From assembly GCF_018499505.1 (NCBI RefSeq), contig NZ_JAHDAC010000002.1, positions 62,001-126,000 of the forward strand: a DNA stretch of 64,000 nt, written 5' to 3'. Under the pieces are notes generated by a model that was not told the DNA's origin, searched no databases, and worked only from the letters and a program-made list of their open reading frames with translations. This DNA comes from Streptococcus parasanguinis (GTDB lineage: Bacteria > Bacillota > Bacilli > Lactobacillales > Streptococcaceae). Position numbers and translations under genes: made by a program. Positions 19,302 through 27,054 of this stretch are shown one piece after another. How positions within the stretch are numbered: the stretch's first letter is position 1; every line of letters starts with the position of its first letter.

Positions 19302-20532
19302 AACCAGATGGTGCCATCGATTTCGTTCAAAGGAGACCTTGAAGCGATACCAAGATAAACAATTGGCACGCTACCATGCATTTATCACTTCTCAATCTGC
19401 CTATTTTCAAACCCATTCTCCCGAATCCTTTGGGACCATGGATAAGCATTTCATGATGACACATTTCAATGAACTCAATACTCTGGGAGTGGATCGAGAT
19501 AAGGCTTTAGAGATGGCGATTCGTGGAGAACAAACGCGAGATTTTACCGAGATGAATGGAGAAGTAGCAGTAGGCTTGTCTTCTGGGACTTCCGGCCACC
19601 GAGGAGTTTTTGTCACCACAGAAAAAGAAAGAAGTATGTGGGCTGCAGCAATCTTAGCCAAGATGTTGCCAAAAGGAAATCTGTTTGGTCATCGCATTGC
19701 CTTTTTCTTACGAGCAGATAATGAACTCTATCAAACCATTAATTCAGGCCTTATTCGCTTGGAATATTTTGATATTTTCAAGGATAGCAAGGAGCATTTA
19801 GAGCGTCTCATAGACTATCAACCAACCATTGTGGTCGCACCAGCTTCGACCTTGATTGAGTTAGCCAACTATGTCAGCAATCAGCAACTTCCTATCCAAC
19901 CCGTCAAGGTTGTCTCTGTCGCAGAGATCCTAGAAGATCGAGATGCTCAGACAATCACCAAAGCCTTTCAACTAGACAAGGTTGATCAAGTCTACCAAGC
20001 GACAGAGGGATTTTTAGCTTGTACCTGTTCAGAAGGCAATCTACATCTCAACGAAGATATTTTGTATGTCGAAAAAGAGTATCTTGATGATAGCCGCTTT
20101 TATCCGATTATTACGGATTTCAAACGGACCAGTCAACCCATCTATCGCTACCGACTCAATGATATTTTGGTGGAAGAAAAGTCTCCTTGCCCTTGTGGTT
20201 CCGTCTTTACTCGAATCGCAAAGATCGAAGGACGATCAGATGATATCTTCTATTTCAAAAAAGAAGATGGTAGTAGCCAGATGATCTATCCGGATTTTAT
20301 TCGGCGGTGCATTCTCTTTGTCGAAAATATTCAGGACTATCAAGTAACTCAGTTGGCAGATGGATCCATTACTATTGCCTTGAGTCACCGGACAGAGTCT
20401 ATGGAGCAAGCGATCTTTGTTCAATTTGAACTCTTAGCTCAGCAAAAACAATTCATTCTCCCAAGTATTCAATTTATTGATTACCAATGGGACCCAACAC
20501 GTAAATTAAAACGTGTTCAACGACTTCAATAA
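19267..20532 (+). CDS. Adenylate-forming enzyme, F390-synthetase/PaaK-like
   Basis: 421 aa. The AMP-binding P-loop equivalent is GLSSGTSGHRGVFVTT (about residues 101-116). Later come YQATEGFLACT, with the acidic residue of the ATP site, and YRYRLNDILVEE, the C-terminal Y-R-x-D-type motif. It resembles the phenylacetate-CoA ligase/coenzyme F390 synthetase branch (annotated elsewhere as F390 synthetase-related). It would activate a carboxylate as an acyl-AMP. In the olefin pathway OleC, also adenylate-forming, closes a beta-lactone; this member is shorter and diverged. It overlaps the previous gene by 35 bp. Confidence 0.78.
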   Translation: MKKTVFLKTFIETRWCHRFRSKETLKRYQDKQLARYHAFITSQSAYFQTHSPESFGTMDKHFMMTHFNELNTLGVDRDKALEMAIRGEQTRDFTEMNGEVAVGLSSGTSGHRGVFVTTEKERSMWAAAILAKMLPKGNLFGHRIAFFLRADNELYQTINSGLIRLEYFDIFKDSKEHLERLIDYQPTIVVAPASTLIELANYVSNQQLPIQPVKVVSVAEILEDRDAQTITKAFQLDKVDQVYQATEGFLACTCSEGNLHLNEDILYVEKEYLDDSRFYPIITDFKRTSQPIYRYRLNDILVEEKSPCPCGSVFTRIAKIEGRSDDIFYFKKEDGSSQMIYPDFIRRCILFVENIQDYQVTQLADGSITIALSHRTESMEQAIFVQFELLAQQKQFILPSIQFIDYQWDPTRKLKRVQRLQ

Positions 20533-20544
20533 AAGGAGAATCCT

Positions 20545-21489
20545 ATGACTACTGTAAAAAGACATTTGCAAATTAAAGGCTATGGAACTGCGCTTCCAGC
20601 TCATACAGTTACTTTCAAAGACCAGACTCGCTATCGCGTGAAAGAAGGAGAAGAAACACAGATTGATCTTGCAGAGCGTGCGATTGAAGCGGCTTTAAAC
20701 CATGCAGGGCTTGAAATGGCAGACATCGACTGCCTGGTTTCGGCTAGTGCGGTTGGTGTTCAGCCCATTCCTTGTACAGCTGCTCTGATCCATGAGCGCG
20801 TGGCCAAGGGACTGACGATTCCTGCTATGGATATCAATACAACTTGTACCAGTTTTGTATCAGCTTTGAGCACTGTTTCTTATCTGATTGAAGGTGGTGA
20901 ATACCGTCGGGTTCTGATTGTATCTAGTGAAGTAGGAAGCCTAGGGCTTAATCCTAAACAAAAAGAAAGCTTTGAACTGTTTAGCGATGGAGCTGCAGCT
21001 TTTATCTTTGAAGCAACAAAGGAAGATAAAGGAATCATTGCCAGTATGCAACGTACCTGGTCTGAGGGAGCCCACGATACCGAAATTCGTGGTGGTTTGA
21101 CAGCTTATCATCCGAAATTGTACTCTGAAGCAACCAAGACGGATTTCATGTTTGATATGAAAGGGAAGAAAATCCTTTTGCTTTCTGCCCGTGTTATTCC
21201 AGAAATGTTCCAAGAATTCCAAGAAAAATCAGGCATTTCTAAAGATGCTGTAGACTATATTATTCCCCACCAAGCAAGTCGCGCCTTACCGCTTGTCATG
21301 GACAAATTGGGCGTTGGCAAAGACAAGTACCTAAATATTGTCAGTGATTATGGAAATATGGTTTCGGTAGCCGTGCCTTTCGGCCTAGCCTATGCACTGG
21401 ATCATGGCTATGTGAAGGAAGGAGATACCATCTTTTTGATGGGAACTGCAGCAGGGATGACGGTCAATATGTTGGCACTGAAACTCTAA
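20545..21489 (+). CDS. 3-oxoacyl-ACP synthase III-like (FabH/OleA-like) condensing enzyme
   Basis: 314 aa with the thiolase fold. The nucleophilic Cys is in INTTCTSFVSAL (about residue 94), the His in YIIPHQAS (about 236), and the Asn in SDYGNMVSVAVP (about 268). The catalytic set Cys-His-Asn is complete. It is clearly not the housekeeping FabH context (no fab genes nearby). It probably condenses an acyl thioester in the pathway encoded by this operon. It has its own strong AAAGGAG Shine-Dalgarno 12 bp after the previous gene. Confidence 0.85.
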   Translation: MTTVKRHLQIKGYGTALPAHTVTFKDQTRYRVKEGEETQIDLAERAIEAALNHAGLEMADIDCLVSASAVGVQPIPCTAALIHERVAKGLTIPAMDINTTCTSFVSALSTVSYLIEGGEYRRVLIVSSEVGSLGLNPKQKESFELFSDGAAAFIFEATKEDKGIIASMQRTWSEGAHDTEIRGGLTAYHPKLYSEATKTDFMFDMKGKKILLLSARVIPEMFQEFQEKSGISKDAVDYIIPHQASRALPLVMDKLGVGKDKYLNIVSDYGNMVSVAVPFGLAYALDHGYVKEGDTIFLMGTAAGMTVNMLALKL

Positions 21490-21528
21490 TGATAGATCCT
21501 CTTATTTCAAGCTCAAAAAGCATCAAGT

Positions 21529-21554
21529 CCCGCTAGTCTTTAGCGGGCTTTTTT
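21529..21554 (+). terminator. Terminator of the biosynthetic operon
   Basis: CCCGCTA - GTCTT - TAGCGGG perfect stem, then CTTTTTT. The T-tract runs straight into the ylxM promoter. Confidence 0.9.
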
Positions 21555-21562
21555 GATATAAT
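21554..21562 (+). promoter_or_regulatory. Extended -10 promoter of ylxM
   Basis: TGATATAAT, with a perfect TATAAT at 21557-21562. The expected start of transcription (about 21568-21570) coincides with the preferred ylxM ATG, so the mRNA may be leaderless. Confidence 0.6.
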
Positions 21563-21569
21563 GAAAGGT

Positions 21570-21902
21570 ATGGAAATTGAGAAAACCAACCGAATGAATG
21601 CGCTCTTTGAGTTTTATGCAGCGCTCTTGACGGACAAGCAGATGAACTACATCGAGCTCTATTACGCAGATGACTACAGCTTGGCTGAGATCGCGGAAGA
21701 GTTTGGAGTGAGCCGTCAGGCGGTCTATGACAATATTAAACGTACAGAAAAGATTTTGGAAGACTACGAAATGAAACTCCATATGTATTCCGATTACATT
21801 GTTCGTAGTCAAATTTTGGATCAGATTTCTGAAAGATACCCTGAAGATCCTTTTTTACAGGAACAAATTTCTGTGCTTTCCAGTATCGATAATCGAGACT
21901 AA
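21570..21902 (+). CDS. ylxM: YlxM-family SRP-associated DNA-binding protein
   Basis: 110 aa, acidic, with a sigma-like helix-turn-helix ([22 protein letters not shown] region, cut here to name it). It is always found next to ffh; in streptococci YlxM modulates the SRP pathway. An ATG at 21561 is also in frame, but it overlaps the -10 hexamer, so I prefer the ATG at 21570. No Shine-Dalgarno fits either start. ffh begins 31 bp after the stop. Confidence 0.88.
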   Translation: MEIEKTNRMNALFEFYAALLTDKQMNYIELYYADDYSLAEIAEEFGVSRQAVYDNIKRTEKILEDYEMKLHMYSDYIVRSQILDQISERYPEDPFLQEQISVLSSIDNRD

Positions 21903-21933
21903 ATAAATATAAGACTTAACTAGGAGAAAGAGT

Positions 21934-23505
21934 ATGGCATTTGAAAGTTTAACCGAACGTTTACAAAACGTCTTTAAAAATCTTCGTAAGAAAGGGAAAG
22001 TCTCTGAAGCAGATGTCCAAGAAGCGACCAAAGAGATTCGTCTAGCCCTCTTAGAGGCCGACGTTGCCCTTCCTGTTGTAAAAGACTTCATCAAACGCGT
22101 CCGCGAGCGGGCTGTAGGTCATGAAGTCATCGAAACCTTGAACCCTGCCCAACAAATCGTGAAGATTGTCGATGAAGAATTGACAGCGATTTTGGGTTCA
22201 GAAACAGCAGAAATTATCAAATCTCCAAAGATTCCAACCATTATCATGATGGTCGGTCTTCAGGGGGCTGGTAAAACAACCTTTGCTGGGAAATTGGCCA
22301 ATAAATTGGTCAAGGAAGAAAAAGCGCGTCCTTTGATGATTGCGGCCGATATTTATCGTCCAGCGGCCATCGACCAGTTGAAGACCCTTGGTCAACAGAT
22401 CAATGTCCCTGTCTTCTCACTTGGTACAGAAGTCCCTGCAGTAGAGATCGTTCGCCAAGGTTTGGAGCAGGCAAGAGCCAATCACAATGACTATGTCTTG
22501 ATCGATACGGCTGGTCGTCTGCAAATTGATGAAAAACTCATGGGTGAGTTGCGCGACGTCAAAGCCCTTGCAAAGCCAAACGAAATCCTCTTGGTTGTCG
22601 ATGCTATGATTGGTCAAGAAGCAGCCAATGTGGCGCGTGAGTTTAATGAACAACTCGAAGTGACTGGGGTCATCTTGACCAAGATCGATGGGGATACTCG
22701 TGGTGGTGCAGCCCTTTCTGTCCGTCAGATTACTGGAAAACCAATCAAGTTCACTGGTACTGGTGAAAAAATCACTGATATCGAAACCTTCCACCCAGAC
22801 CGTATGTCTGGTCGGATCCTCGGTATGGGGGATATGCTGACGCTGATCGAGAAGGCTTCTCAAGAATACGATGAGAAACGCTCCCTTGAACTCGCTGAGA
22901 AGATGCGGGAAAATACCTTCGACTTCAACGATTTCATTGATCAGTTAGATCAAGTTCAAAACATGGGACCAATGGAAGATTTGCTCAAGATGCTTCCAGG
23001 GATGGCCAATAACCCTGCCATGAAGAACCTCAAGGTCGATGAACGAGAAATTGCTCGCAAACGTGCGATCGTATCATCCATGACACCAGCTGAACGGGAA
23101 AATCCAGATTTGTTAAATCCAAGCCGTCGTCGTCGGATTGCGGCTGGTTCAGGAAATAGCTTTGTCGAAGTCAATAAATTCATCAAGGACTTTAACCAAG
23201 CCAAACAGATGATGCAAGGCGTCCTCTCTGGTGATATGAACAAGATGATGAAACAAATGGGGCTCAATCCAAATAACATGCCGAAGAATATGCCTGGTGG
23301 AATGCCTGATATGTCTGCCCTCGAAGGCATGATGGGACAAGGTGGCATGCCTGACTTGTCAGCTCTTGGCGGAGGCGCTGGAATGCCTGACATGAGCCAA
23401 ATGTTTGGCGGTGGTCTCAAAGGAAAAGCCGGTGAATTTATGATGAAACGGGCGATGAACAAAATGGCCAAACAAATGCGCAAAAATAAGAAAAAACGGA
23501 AATAA
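21934..23505 (+). CDS. ffh: Signal recognition particle protein Ffh
   Basis: The SRP54 GTPase that binds signal sequences and delivers ribosomes to FtsY. It is 523 aa: N domain (1-85), G domain with GLQGAGKTT (about 107-115), DTAGR, and TKIDGD, then an M domain that ends in a long Met-, Gly- and Pro-rich stretch (about 445-500) and a basic tail. It is the second gene of the ylxM-ffh operon, with a GGAG Shine-Dalgarno. Confidence 0.97.
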   Translation: MAFESLTERLQNVFKNLRKKGKVSEADVQEATKEIRLALLEADVALPVVKDFIKRVRERAVGHEVIETLNPAQQIVKIVDEELTAILGSETAEIIKSPKIPTIIMMVGLQGAGKTTFAGKLANKLVKEEKARPLMIAADIYRPAAIDQLKTLGQQINVPVFSLGTEVPAVEIVRQGLEQARANHNDYVLIDTAGRLQIDEKLMGELRDVKALAKPNEILLVVDAMIGQEAANVAREFNEQLEVTGVILTKIDGDTRGGAALSVRQITGKPIKFTGTGEKITDIETFHPDRMSGRILGMGDMLTLIEKASQEYDEKRSLELAEKMRENTFDFNDFIDQLDQVQNMGPMEDLLKMLPGMANNPAMKNLKVDEREIARKRAIVSSMTPAERENPDLLNPSRRRRIAAGSGNSFVEVNKFIKDFNQAKQMMQGVLSGDMNKMMKQMGLNPNNMPKNMPGGMPDMSALEGMMGQGGMPDLSALGGGAGMPDMSQMFGGGLKGKAGEFMMKRAMNKMAKQMRKNKKKRK

Positions 23506-23521
23506 TCCTTTCTAATAAGGG

Positions 23522-23549
23522 CCTGGAACACACTGTTCTGGGTTCTTTT
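23522..23549 (+). terminator. Weak terminator after ffh
   Basis: CCTGGAACA - CAC - TGTTCTGGG stem with two wobble pairs, then TTCTTTT. Read-through into the next gene is possible. Confidence 0.55.
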
Positions 23550-23571
23550 AGAAACTACTACTAGAGGAAAC

Positions 23572-24339
23572 ATGTTAAAAAAACTATTTCAACAAGTCAT
23601 TCGTTTCTTTACAAGATTGTTTTCTTCGCACAACAAGCCCTTTGAATTTCCAAAAGGGTCGAAGAAACCTCCGATCAGACCAATCATCTTTGTCCCTGGG
23701 AGTTCAGCCAGTATCCAGCGATTCAATGGAACCATCCGCATGCTCCATCGCTTTTCTAGAAAAAAACAGAGTCTCTTAAAAATAAAAGTCAACAAAGATG
23801 ATTCTATAGAGATGGAAGGAAGACTGAATACGAAAGAGCCGAATCCGATGATTGTGATTGGCTTCGAGAACAATCGAGATGGCTACAGCAATATCAAACA
23901 GCAAATCGAATCCCTTAAGATCGCTTTAACCTATCTTCTTGATCACTATCATTTTACAGAGTTTAAGGCAGTCGGGCATTCCAATGGGGGACTGGTTTTG
24001 ACTGGTTTACTGGAAAGTGGCTTTTTAGAGAAAAAGAAGGTAACCGTCAGCAAGTTGGCTATTATTGGTAGTCCTTACCAATTCAATCAAGAGATGTATG
24101 AAGATTTTCAAACATGGAAGCATCGCCTGGGAAAAGAAGTAGAGGTCCTTAATTTTGTCGGTAGCTTTGCTGGAAAATCAGATGGCATCGTTCCTCTCTC
24201 TAGTGCACAAGCAGCAAAATCTATTTTTGACAATCAAACTTATACAGAAGTGAATTTAAACGGTCGTAAAGCTCATCACTCAGCTTTACCCACTAATCCA
24301 GATCTAGTAAAACAACTAAGTCTGTTTTTGAATCTATAA
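23572..24339 (+). CDS. Alpha/beta hydrolase of the DUF915 family
   Basis: 255 aa. An N-terminal basic segment precedes IIFVPGSSAS (oxyanion-hole region), and the nucleophile elbow is GHSNGG (about residues 138-143). The catalytic Asp and His are likely in KSDGIVP and HHSALP. It matches the DUF915 cell-surface/cytosolic hydrolase family found in lactic acid bacteria. There is no convincing signal peptide. The substrate is unknown. Confidence 0.78.
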   Translation: MLKKLFQQVIRFFTRLFSSHNKPFEFPKGSKKPPIRPIIFVPGSSASIQRFNGTIRMLHRFSRKKQSLLKIKVNKDDSIEMEGRLNTKEPNPMIVIGFENNRDGYSNIKQQIESLKIALTYLLDHYHFTEFKAVGHSNGGLVLTGLLESGFLEKKKVTVSKLAIIGSPYQFNQEMYEDFQTWKHRLGKEVEVLNFVGSFAGKSDGIVPLSSAQAAKSIFDNQTYTEVNLNGRKAHHSALPTNPDLVKQLSLFLNL

Positions 24340-24341
24340 TT

Positions 24342-24374
24342 AAATTACATAATTTCGGTTATGTAATTTTTATT
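24342..24374 (+). terminator. Palindromic hairpin/terminator TTACATAA-N6-TTATGTAA
   Basis: An 11-bp perfect stem (24342-24352 with 24359-24369), then T-rich sequence, two bases after the stop. Its core recurs after xerS and after the E1-beta gene. Confidence 0.7.
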
Positions 24375-24380
24375 TGTCTC

Positions 24381-24409
24381 TTGCAATCCTTAGGTAAATA
24401 TGGTACATT
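24381..24409 (+). promoter_or_regulatory. Promoter of the acetyl esterase gene
   Basis: TTGCAA, 17-bp spacer ending TGG, then TACATT at 24404-24409 (extended -10). Confidence 0.6.
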
Positions 24410-24444
24410 TTTGGTAGCGATTACACATACCTAAGGAGGATTTT

Positions 24445-25428
24445 ATGAAAGATCCTAAATTACTAGAGATAATGAAAGTTTACAAGGGACGGGATGATGT
24501 TCCAGATGATTTTGATAACTTTTGGAATCAAGCCCTAGCAAAGATGACTGAACTGCCTGAATACAAGCTCGAAGAACGAGATTTCAGCATTCCAAATGTG
24601 ATTTGTTATGAATTAACCTTTAAAGGAACACGAGATGGGCTCGTTTATGCGCGGGTTGTTCTCCCAAAAATAGATCAAAAAGTTCCCGTTATTTTCCATT
24701 TTCATGGCTATATGGGACGTTGTTGGGATTGGGCTGATATGTTAGCTTATACAGTAGCCGGCTATGGTGTTGTGTCTATGGACGTGAGAGGCCAGTCAGG
24801 TTTTTCAACCGATGGAGATCGCTCACCGCTTGGAAATACGGTAAAAGGACAGATTATACGTGGAGCCGTGGAAGGTCCGGATGAGCTCTTTTATAAGGAT
24901 GTCTACTTAGATCTTTACCAGTTAATTGAAATTGTAGCCAGCCTTCCTCAAGTAGACGACAGCAAACTCGCTAGCTATGGAGCCTCTCAAGGTGGTGCCT
25001 TGGCCCTTGTAGCTGCTGGATTGAATCAAAGGATTCAACGAACAGTCGCCATTTATCCATTCTTATCAGATTTCAGACGAGTATTGGAGATTGGGAACAC
25101 CAGCGAGGCCTATGACGAGCTTTTCCGTTATTTCAAGTTCCACGATCCATTTCACGAAACCGAAGATCGTTTGATGCAGACTTTAGCCTATATTGATGTG
25201 AAAAATTTTGCGCATCGTATCAAAGGACAGGTTCACATGATTACCGGGCTAGATGATGATGTCTGTTATCCTGAAACGCAGTTTGCCATTTATAATCGAT
25301 TAGAATGTCCAAAAGAGCATTTAATCATGCCAGAATATGCTCATGAAGCTATGAATGTTCAAGTTAATGACCGAGTTTATAATTGGCTCTGTGGTAGCAA
25401 GATTCCATTTCGATATGTAGAAAAATAA
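24445..25428 (+). CDS. axe1: Acetyl xylan esterase / cephalosporin-C deacetylase family
   Basis: 327 aa, cytosolic, of the carbohydrate esterase 7 family that removes acetyl groups from xylo-oligosaccharides and cephalosporin C. The family HGY (FHFHGYMG), RGQ (DVRGQSG), nucleophile GASQGG (about residues 180-185) and C-terminal acid/His (DDDVCYP and EYAHEA) are all present. A perfect AAGGAGG Shine-Dalgarno precedes it. It is the last core gene before the AT-rich island. Confidence 0.9.
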   Translation: MKDPKLLEIMKVYKGRDDVPDDFDNFWNQALAKMTELPEYKLEERDFSIPNVICYELTFKGTRDGLVYARVVLPKIDQKVPVIFHFHGYMGRCWDWADMLAYTVAGYGVVSMDVRGQSGFSTDGDRSPLGNTVKGQIIRGAVEGPDELFYKDVYLDLYQLIEIVASLPQVDDSKLASYGASQGGALALVAAGLNQRIQRTVAIYPFLSDFRRVLEIGNTSEAYDELFRYFKFHDPFHETEDRLMQTLAYIDVKNFAHRIKGQVHMITGLDDDVCYPETQFAIYNRLECPKEHLIMPEYAHEAMNVQVNDRVYNWLCGSKIPFRYVEK

Positions 25429-25443
25429 GTTAGAGAAGAAAAT

Positions 25444-25478
25444 AATCAGTAGATCCATGAGGTTTGCTGATTGTTTTG
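25444..25478 (+). terminator. Terminator after the esterase gene
   Basis: AATCAG...CTGATT outer stem with partial inner pairing, then GTTTTG. Moderate quality. Confidence 0.5.
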
Positions 25479-25509
25479 TGTTAAAAAGGAATCTAGTATA
25501 GAAATAAAC

Positions 25510-25878
25510 TAAAAATTTATGTACAATTGACTAAACAAGACTTACACCATTGATACAACTGAATTTGAAGCATAAAGTACATTCTTTAAAAAGTGTACTT
25601 TATTTTTGTTTTGTACGTTATTTTAGGGGTGAATAATGTACATTTTGAGTTGTGATTTATGGTGGTTAGGTAGTAGGTTCAATTGTACATTTTTTGAAGC
25701 TTATTTAAGTTCCTATTGAACGGAAGATATAGATTTTTATTTTGTTGATGGTATAATGAATAATAGATAGAACAATAATTCTAAATGTAAAATTCCTAAT
25801 TTTATAATTGAATTTATATGAAGCTAAAGGATTGTTGTAAAAATACTATGTATAGACTTTTAAATGATAGGAGCTACT
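25510..25878. other. AT-rich left flank of the island, no gene seen
   Basis: No ORF of convincing quality. It holds several GTACA motifs (around 25521, 25578, 25612, 25639, 25685), two of them as TGTACATTTT (25638 and 25684). There is also an isolated extended -10 (TGGTATAAT, 25750-25757) pointing right. Confidence 0.5.
25572..25603. repeat. 10-bp inverted repeat ATAAAGTACA/TGTACTTTAT
   Basis: A perfect 10-bp inverted repeat with a 12-bp spacer and a T-rich tail. The ATAAAGTACA arm recurs twice at the right flank of the island. Confidence 0.7.
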
Positions 25879-25929
25879 ATGGCTGATAAATTTATGCAGT
25901 TTTTTAATGATAATATGGTTTTGCCATAG
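25879..25929 (+). pseudogene. 16-codon remnant, possibly N-terminus of a PTS EIIC gene
   Basis: ATG with an ATAGGAGC Shine-Dalgarno encodes MADKFMQFFNDNMVLP, then TAG. By memory this resembles the start of cellobiose/lactose-type PTS EIIC permeases (…VLPxAK…), after which the match stops. It may be a truncated relic; sixteen residues are too few for certainty. Confidence 0.3.
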
Positions 25930-25960
25930 TAAACAATTTATAATAGAAGGTACGGAAGAT

Positions 25961-26071
25961 ATGATACAAGAATATCATAACTATTGGTTTCATATAAAAG
26001 GCTCAATTATTGGAGAACTTATTGGACTAATTGTCTGCTTAATTGTTGGCTTAGTTGTATCACTATTATAA
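25961..26071 (+). CDS. 36-aa hydrophobic single-helix peptide
   Basis: A short ORF with an upstream AGAAGG. The first 13 residues are polar and aromatic (MIQEYHNYWFHIK); the remainder is one membrane helix with a GxxxGxxxG spacing (G14, G18, G22) ending LVVSLL. It could be a small membrane toxin, a bacteriocin-like or signalling peptide, or a random hydrophobic ORF. It sits 115 bp before a membrane-anchored XRE regulator gene on the same strand. I do not recognise it. Confidence 0.4.
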   Translation: MIQEYHNYWFHIKGSIIGELIGLIVCLIVGLVVSLL

Positions 26072-26186
26072 AGACAATTTACACTTATTCAACCATTAGT
26101 TGATATAAAAAATATCCCACTCAACCAATGGTATGTGTACTTTTTAATAATAATAATTTACACTTAAATTGAAGGAGGTAAAAGTT

Positions 26187-26794
26187 ATGGATCAGATTAA
26201 AATTGGAAAATTTATAGCTGAAAGTAGGAAAAAGAATAATTTGACTCAAATGCAACTTGCAGAAAAGTTAAATATTACAGATAGGGCTATATCTAAATGG
26301 GAAAATGGAAAAGCAATGCCTGATTCATCAATTATGCTAGATTTATGTAATGAACTTAAAATAAGTGTAAATGAATTATTAAGTGGGGAGATGATTGATA
26401 TGAATAATTATAATGAGATAGCAGAAAAAAATTTGTTAGAAATGGCAAAAAAGGAAGAAATGCAAAATAAAAAACTAATGATGTATGAAAATGTTATTGG
26501 TTTTGGCTCAACAATATCTTTTTTAACACTAATTTTTGTTACATCATTTTTAATAGAGAATAATATAGCAAGAATATTGTTGTTTATATTAGCATTCGTT
26601 CTTTTAATAATAGGTGTTTCATTTGCATTAAAAATAGAAACAGAAACAGGTTATTATGAATGTCAAAATGCCATAATAAATATGTGCCAAAATACAGTAA
26701 AGTATATTTTGCAATGCACTTTGGAACTACAAGATATATGAAATGTCCAAAATGTAATGAGAAAAGTTGGCAAAGAAAAGTTTTAAGTAAATAA
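26187..26794 (+). pseudogene. Membrane-anchored XRE regulator, frameshifted
   Basis: The start is the ATG at 26187 with a GGAGG Shine-Dalgarno. Residues 1-65 are an XRE helix-turn-helix (NNLTQMQLAEKLNITDRAIS region), followed by a linker and two membrane helices. The frame then reads out of phase to a TGA at 26741. Adding one A to the A4 tract at 26665-26668 restores a zinc-ribbon-like tail (ECQKCHNKYVPKYSK, then RYMKCPKCNEKSWQRKV) ending at 26794, the normal end of this family. So it is a single-base deletion: a true mutation, a slippage site or a sequencing error. Confidence 0.8.
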
Positions 26795-26820
26795 AAAATT
26801 ACAAGTTATAGAGATAATTA

Positions 26821-26847
26821 TAAGAGCCCATCGGCTCTTATTTTTTT
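26821..26847 (+). terminator. Terminator of the XRE gene
   Basis: TAAGAGCC - CATC - GGCTCTTA perfect stem, then T7. Confidence 0.9.
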
Positions 26848-26886
26848 GCTTTAAATCCTGTTCACTCACAAACTTTTTCTTATTGA

Positions 26887-27045
26887 AACTATCAGCAACT
26901 TGTAACTAAGAAGTATCTAAGTGAAAATATTATCACCTCAGACTCGAAAATATCTTTTGAAAAGCATACTCATACTGAAAAGCAAACAATCAAAAGTAAG
27001 ATTTTTGAAATTAAAGACTTACTGGATAACAAGACTAAGTATTAG
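26887..27045 (+). pseudogene. 3' remnant of an unknown gene
   Basis: An open frame of 52 codons with no start codon. It follows an in-frame TGA and ends TAG nine bases before the zinc-ribbon gene. The translation is Lys- and Glu-rich (…KISFEKHTHTEKQTIKSK…) and looks like a real coding tail. It probably marks a lost upstream partner of the next gene. Confidence 0.35.
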
Positions 27046-27054
27046 GAGGAGAAA

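Noticed and set aside
23281-23400. Met/Gly-rich repeats at the Ffh C-terminus as a separate repeat element
   Set aside because: A Met-rich M domain is normal for Ffh; the repeats are within the coding frame.
25430-25600. Second dif site at the left border of the island, expected for an Xer-integrated element
   Set aside because: No sequence resembling the difSL core was found there, so Xer-mediated integration is not supported.
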